Assembly: GCA_903892355.1 (NCBI GenBank)
Contig: CAITIE010000108.1
Location: forward strand, 124,001 to 188,000
DNA from: an uncultured Pirellula sp.
Lineage (GTDB): Bacteria > Planctomycetota > Planctomycetia > Pirellulales > Pirellulaceae
DNA length: 64,000 bases
Direction: 5' to 3'
In this document: positions 62,940 through 64,000 of the stretch, piece after piece
Position numbering within the stretch: position 1 is the first letter of the stretch
Layout: each line of letters starts with the position of its first letter
Notes under the pieces: generated by a model
Seen by the model: only the letters and a program-made list of their open reading frames with translations
What the model was told of the DNA's origin: nothing
Database searches by the model: none
Position numbers and translations under genes: made by a program

Positions 62940-64000
62940 ATGGCTGATCCACGTCAAGGTGAACTATTTCCCGACGATCTTGCCCCTTGGGAGATCGATG
63001 CACAGTCGTTGACGTTGGCGGCGTCGGTCGTATTCCCGGAAGCACCTTATGGACCGTATTCGTACCGCGTCACCGATGAGTTTGCGTCCATCCTGCAACC
63101 TGGAATGCGGGTTCTGGTTCCTTTGGGGAGAAGCGATCGAGAGATCACTGGTTACACGCTCTCGGTCGAGTCCATCCACCAAAATCCGAGCACCCTCAAG
63201 CCGATCCTGAAGGTCTGCGATCCATTCCCGCTATGTAGCCCTCAGCTCATTCGGCTGATCGATTGGATGAGCAAGTATTACTTGGTGCCGGCCGGCCAAG
63301 TCTTTGAAGCGGTGATCCCTGCTGGGGTTCGAGCGGGCGCGGGGACTCGCAACCAGACCTTGTTGCGACCGAGCGAGAAGGCTCGCGAAGATAGCTTGGT
63401 GGCGACGTTACCTGTGAAACAAAAGCAGGCACTCCAGCAATTGATATTGGCCGATGAACCTCTCTCGCCTGAACAACTTCGTTCCCTGGCCAATTGTTCC
63501 GATGGAATTATCAAGAAGCTGCGGGACGCGGAGTTCATAGAAACGTACACCGAACGGGTGATGACCTATGAAGGGACTGGAGATGCCGAGGGGGCAAGGA
63601 ACCCGATCCCGCCAGCCCTAACCACCGATCAACGAATTGCCCTGCAAACCATCCACAAAGCGCTCGACTCGGGGGAGCATGCGACGATACTCCTGCACGG
63701 TGTGACAGGGAGTGGAAAGACCGAAGTCTACATGCAAGCGATCGAACGGGCGATCAGTTTCGGTCGTCAGTCGATCGTCCTCGTGCCGGAAATCAGTTTG
63801 ACACCGCAAACCCGAAGCCGATTCGAAAATCGATTCCGTAGTGTCGCGGTCCTCCACTCCAACATGAGCGGACCAGAGCGGCATTTTCAATGGAGGCGTA
63901 TCGCCAGTGGCGATGTCCAAGTCGTCGTAGGGCCTCGAAGCGCGATCTTTGCGCCAGTCCCGCAACTGGGGTTGGTGATTCTCGATGAAGAGCACGAGAC
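62940..64000 (+). CDS. priA: Primosomal protein N' (PriA helicase), N-terminal part, cut by window edge
   Basis: The gene continues beyond base 64000. The visible 353 residues contain the 3'-DNA-binding domain (VPLGRSDREITGYTLSV; YLVPAGQVFEAVIPAG) and a winged helix. The start of the DExH helicase core follows: Walker A LLHGVTGSGKTEVYMQ, LVPEISLTPQ, the VVVGPRSAIFAP motif and Walker B LVILDEEHE, where the window ends. PriA restarts stalled replication forks. ATG 62940 gives MADPRQGELFPDD, a plausible N-terminus. It follows glyQS by 66 bases and may be co-transcribed. Confidence 0.95.
   Translation, partial: MADPRQGELFPDDLAPWEIDAQSLTLAASVVFPEAPYGPYSYRVTDEFASILQPGMRVLVPLGRSDREITGYTLSVESIHQNPSTLKPILKVCDPFPLCSPQLIRLIDWMSKYYLVPAGQVFEAVIPAGVRAGAGTRNQTLLRPSEKAREDSLVATLPVKQKQALQQLILADEPLSPEQLRSLANCSDGIIKKLRDAEFIETYTERVMTYEGTGDAEGARNPIPPALTTDQRIALQTIHKALDSGEHATILLHGVTGSGKTEVYMQAIERAISFGRQSIVLVPEISLTPQTRSRFENRFRSVAVLHSNMSGPERHFQWRRIASGDVQVVVGPRSAIFAPVPQLGLVILDEEHE

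Overview
The window is a chromosomal segment of a planctomycete, most like the Pirellulaceae. The case rests on gene families that are typical of or confined to that phylum: a planctomycete cytochrome c / DUF1549 / DUF1553 protein, a DUF6677 membrane protein, a tiny Arg/Lys-rich DUF6800-like protein, a giant surface protein carrying the N-terminal 'FEPLERRELMA' signature, and a DUF58 / BatA / von Willebrand A operon ending in a giant Gln-rich coiled-coil protein. No insertion sequence, prophage, integrase or CRISPR array is visible, so this reads as ordinary chromosome rather than an island.

Layout. 1-1.9 kb: end of a vWA protein and a TadE-like pseudopilin with a Thr/Gly low-complexity tail. 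2.3-10.1 kb (+): MurE-like Mur ligase, tRNA(CAU), mtnB, a class-III aminotransferase, DUF6677, argS, and a PD-(D/E)XK-like/winged-helix protein. 10.1-17.8 kb (-): a Pro/Asn-rich membrane-anchored protein, the DUF1549/DUF1553 cytochrome, a MaoC hydratase, prs and a GlmU-type uridylyltransferase (last two overlapping). 18.2-26 kb (+): DUF6800-like, SDR epimerase, small membrane protein, coaD, second class-III aminotransferase, M50 site-2 protease, a 737-base non-coding stretch, a histone-like Lys/Ala protein, and a lipoprotein. 26-31.6 kb: a MerR-type regulator with a B12-binding-like domain, divergent from a sigma-70 family factor and an SRPBCC/SDR protein, then recJ convergent. 32-41.6 kb: rpmG, the giant thioredoxin-like/cyclophilin/cadherin surface protein, a DUF2079 membrane protein, YceH, and an O-methyltransferase. 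41.7-53.5 kb (-): four translationally coupled genes (DUF58, BatA-vWA, vWA/amidotransferase-like, giant coiled coil). 53.7-58.3 kb: a secreted propeller-like protein, an unknown protein, DUF1328 and a CDF transporter, with nearly 1 kb of apparently non-coding DNA. 58.6-64 kb (+): a translation/replication cluster, rpmE - prfA - prmC - glyQS - priA (cut by the window edge).

How the parts fit. The right end is a housekeeping set for translation termination (RF1 and its methyltransferase), glycine charging and replication restart. The 26-30 kb locus looks like a regulatory unit resembling light-responsive LitR/CarH-sigma loci, but its regulator lacks both histidines expected for adenosylcobalamin binding, and the divergent promoter carries repeated TGAACG motifs. 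A pattern cutting across all genes is the density of short perfect or near-perfect tandem duplications (13-26 bp): in coding DNA they are 15 or 18 bp and keep frame, and several sit exactly on stop codons.
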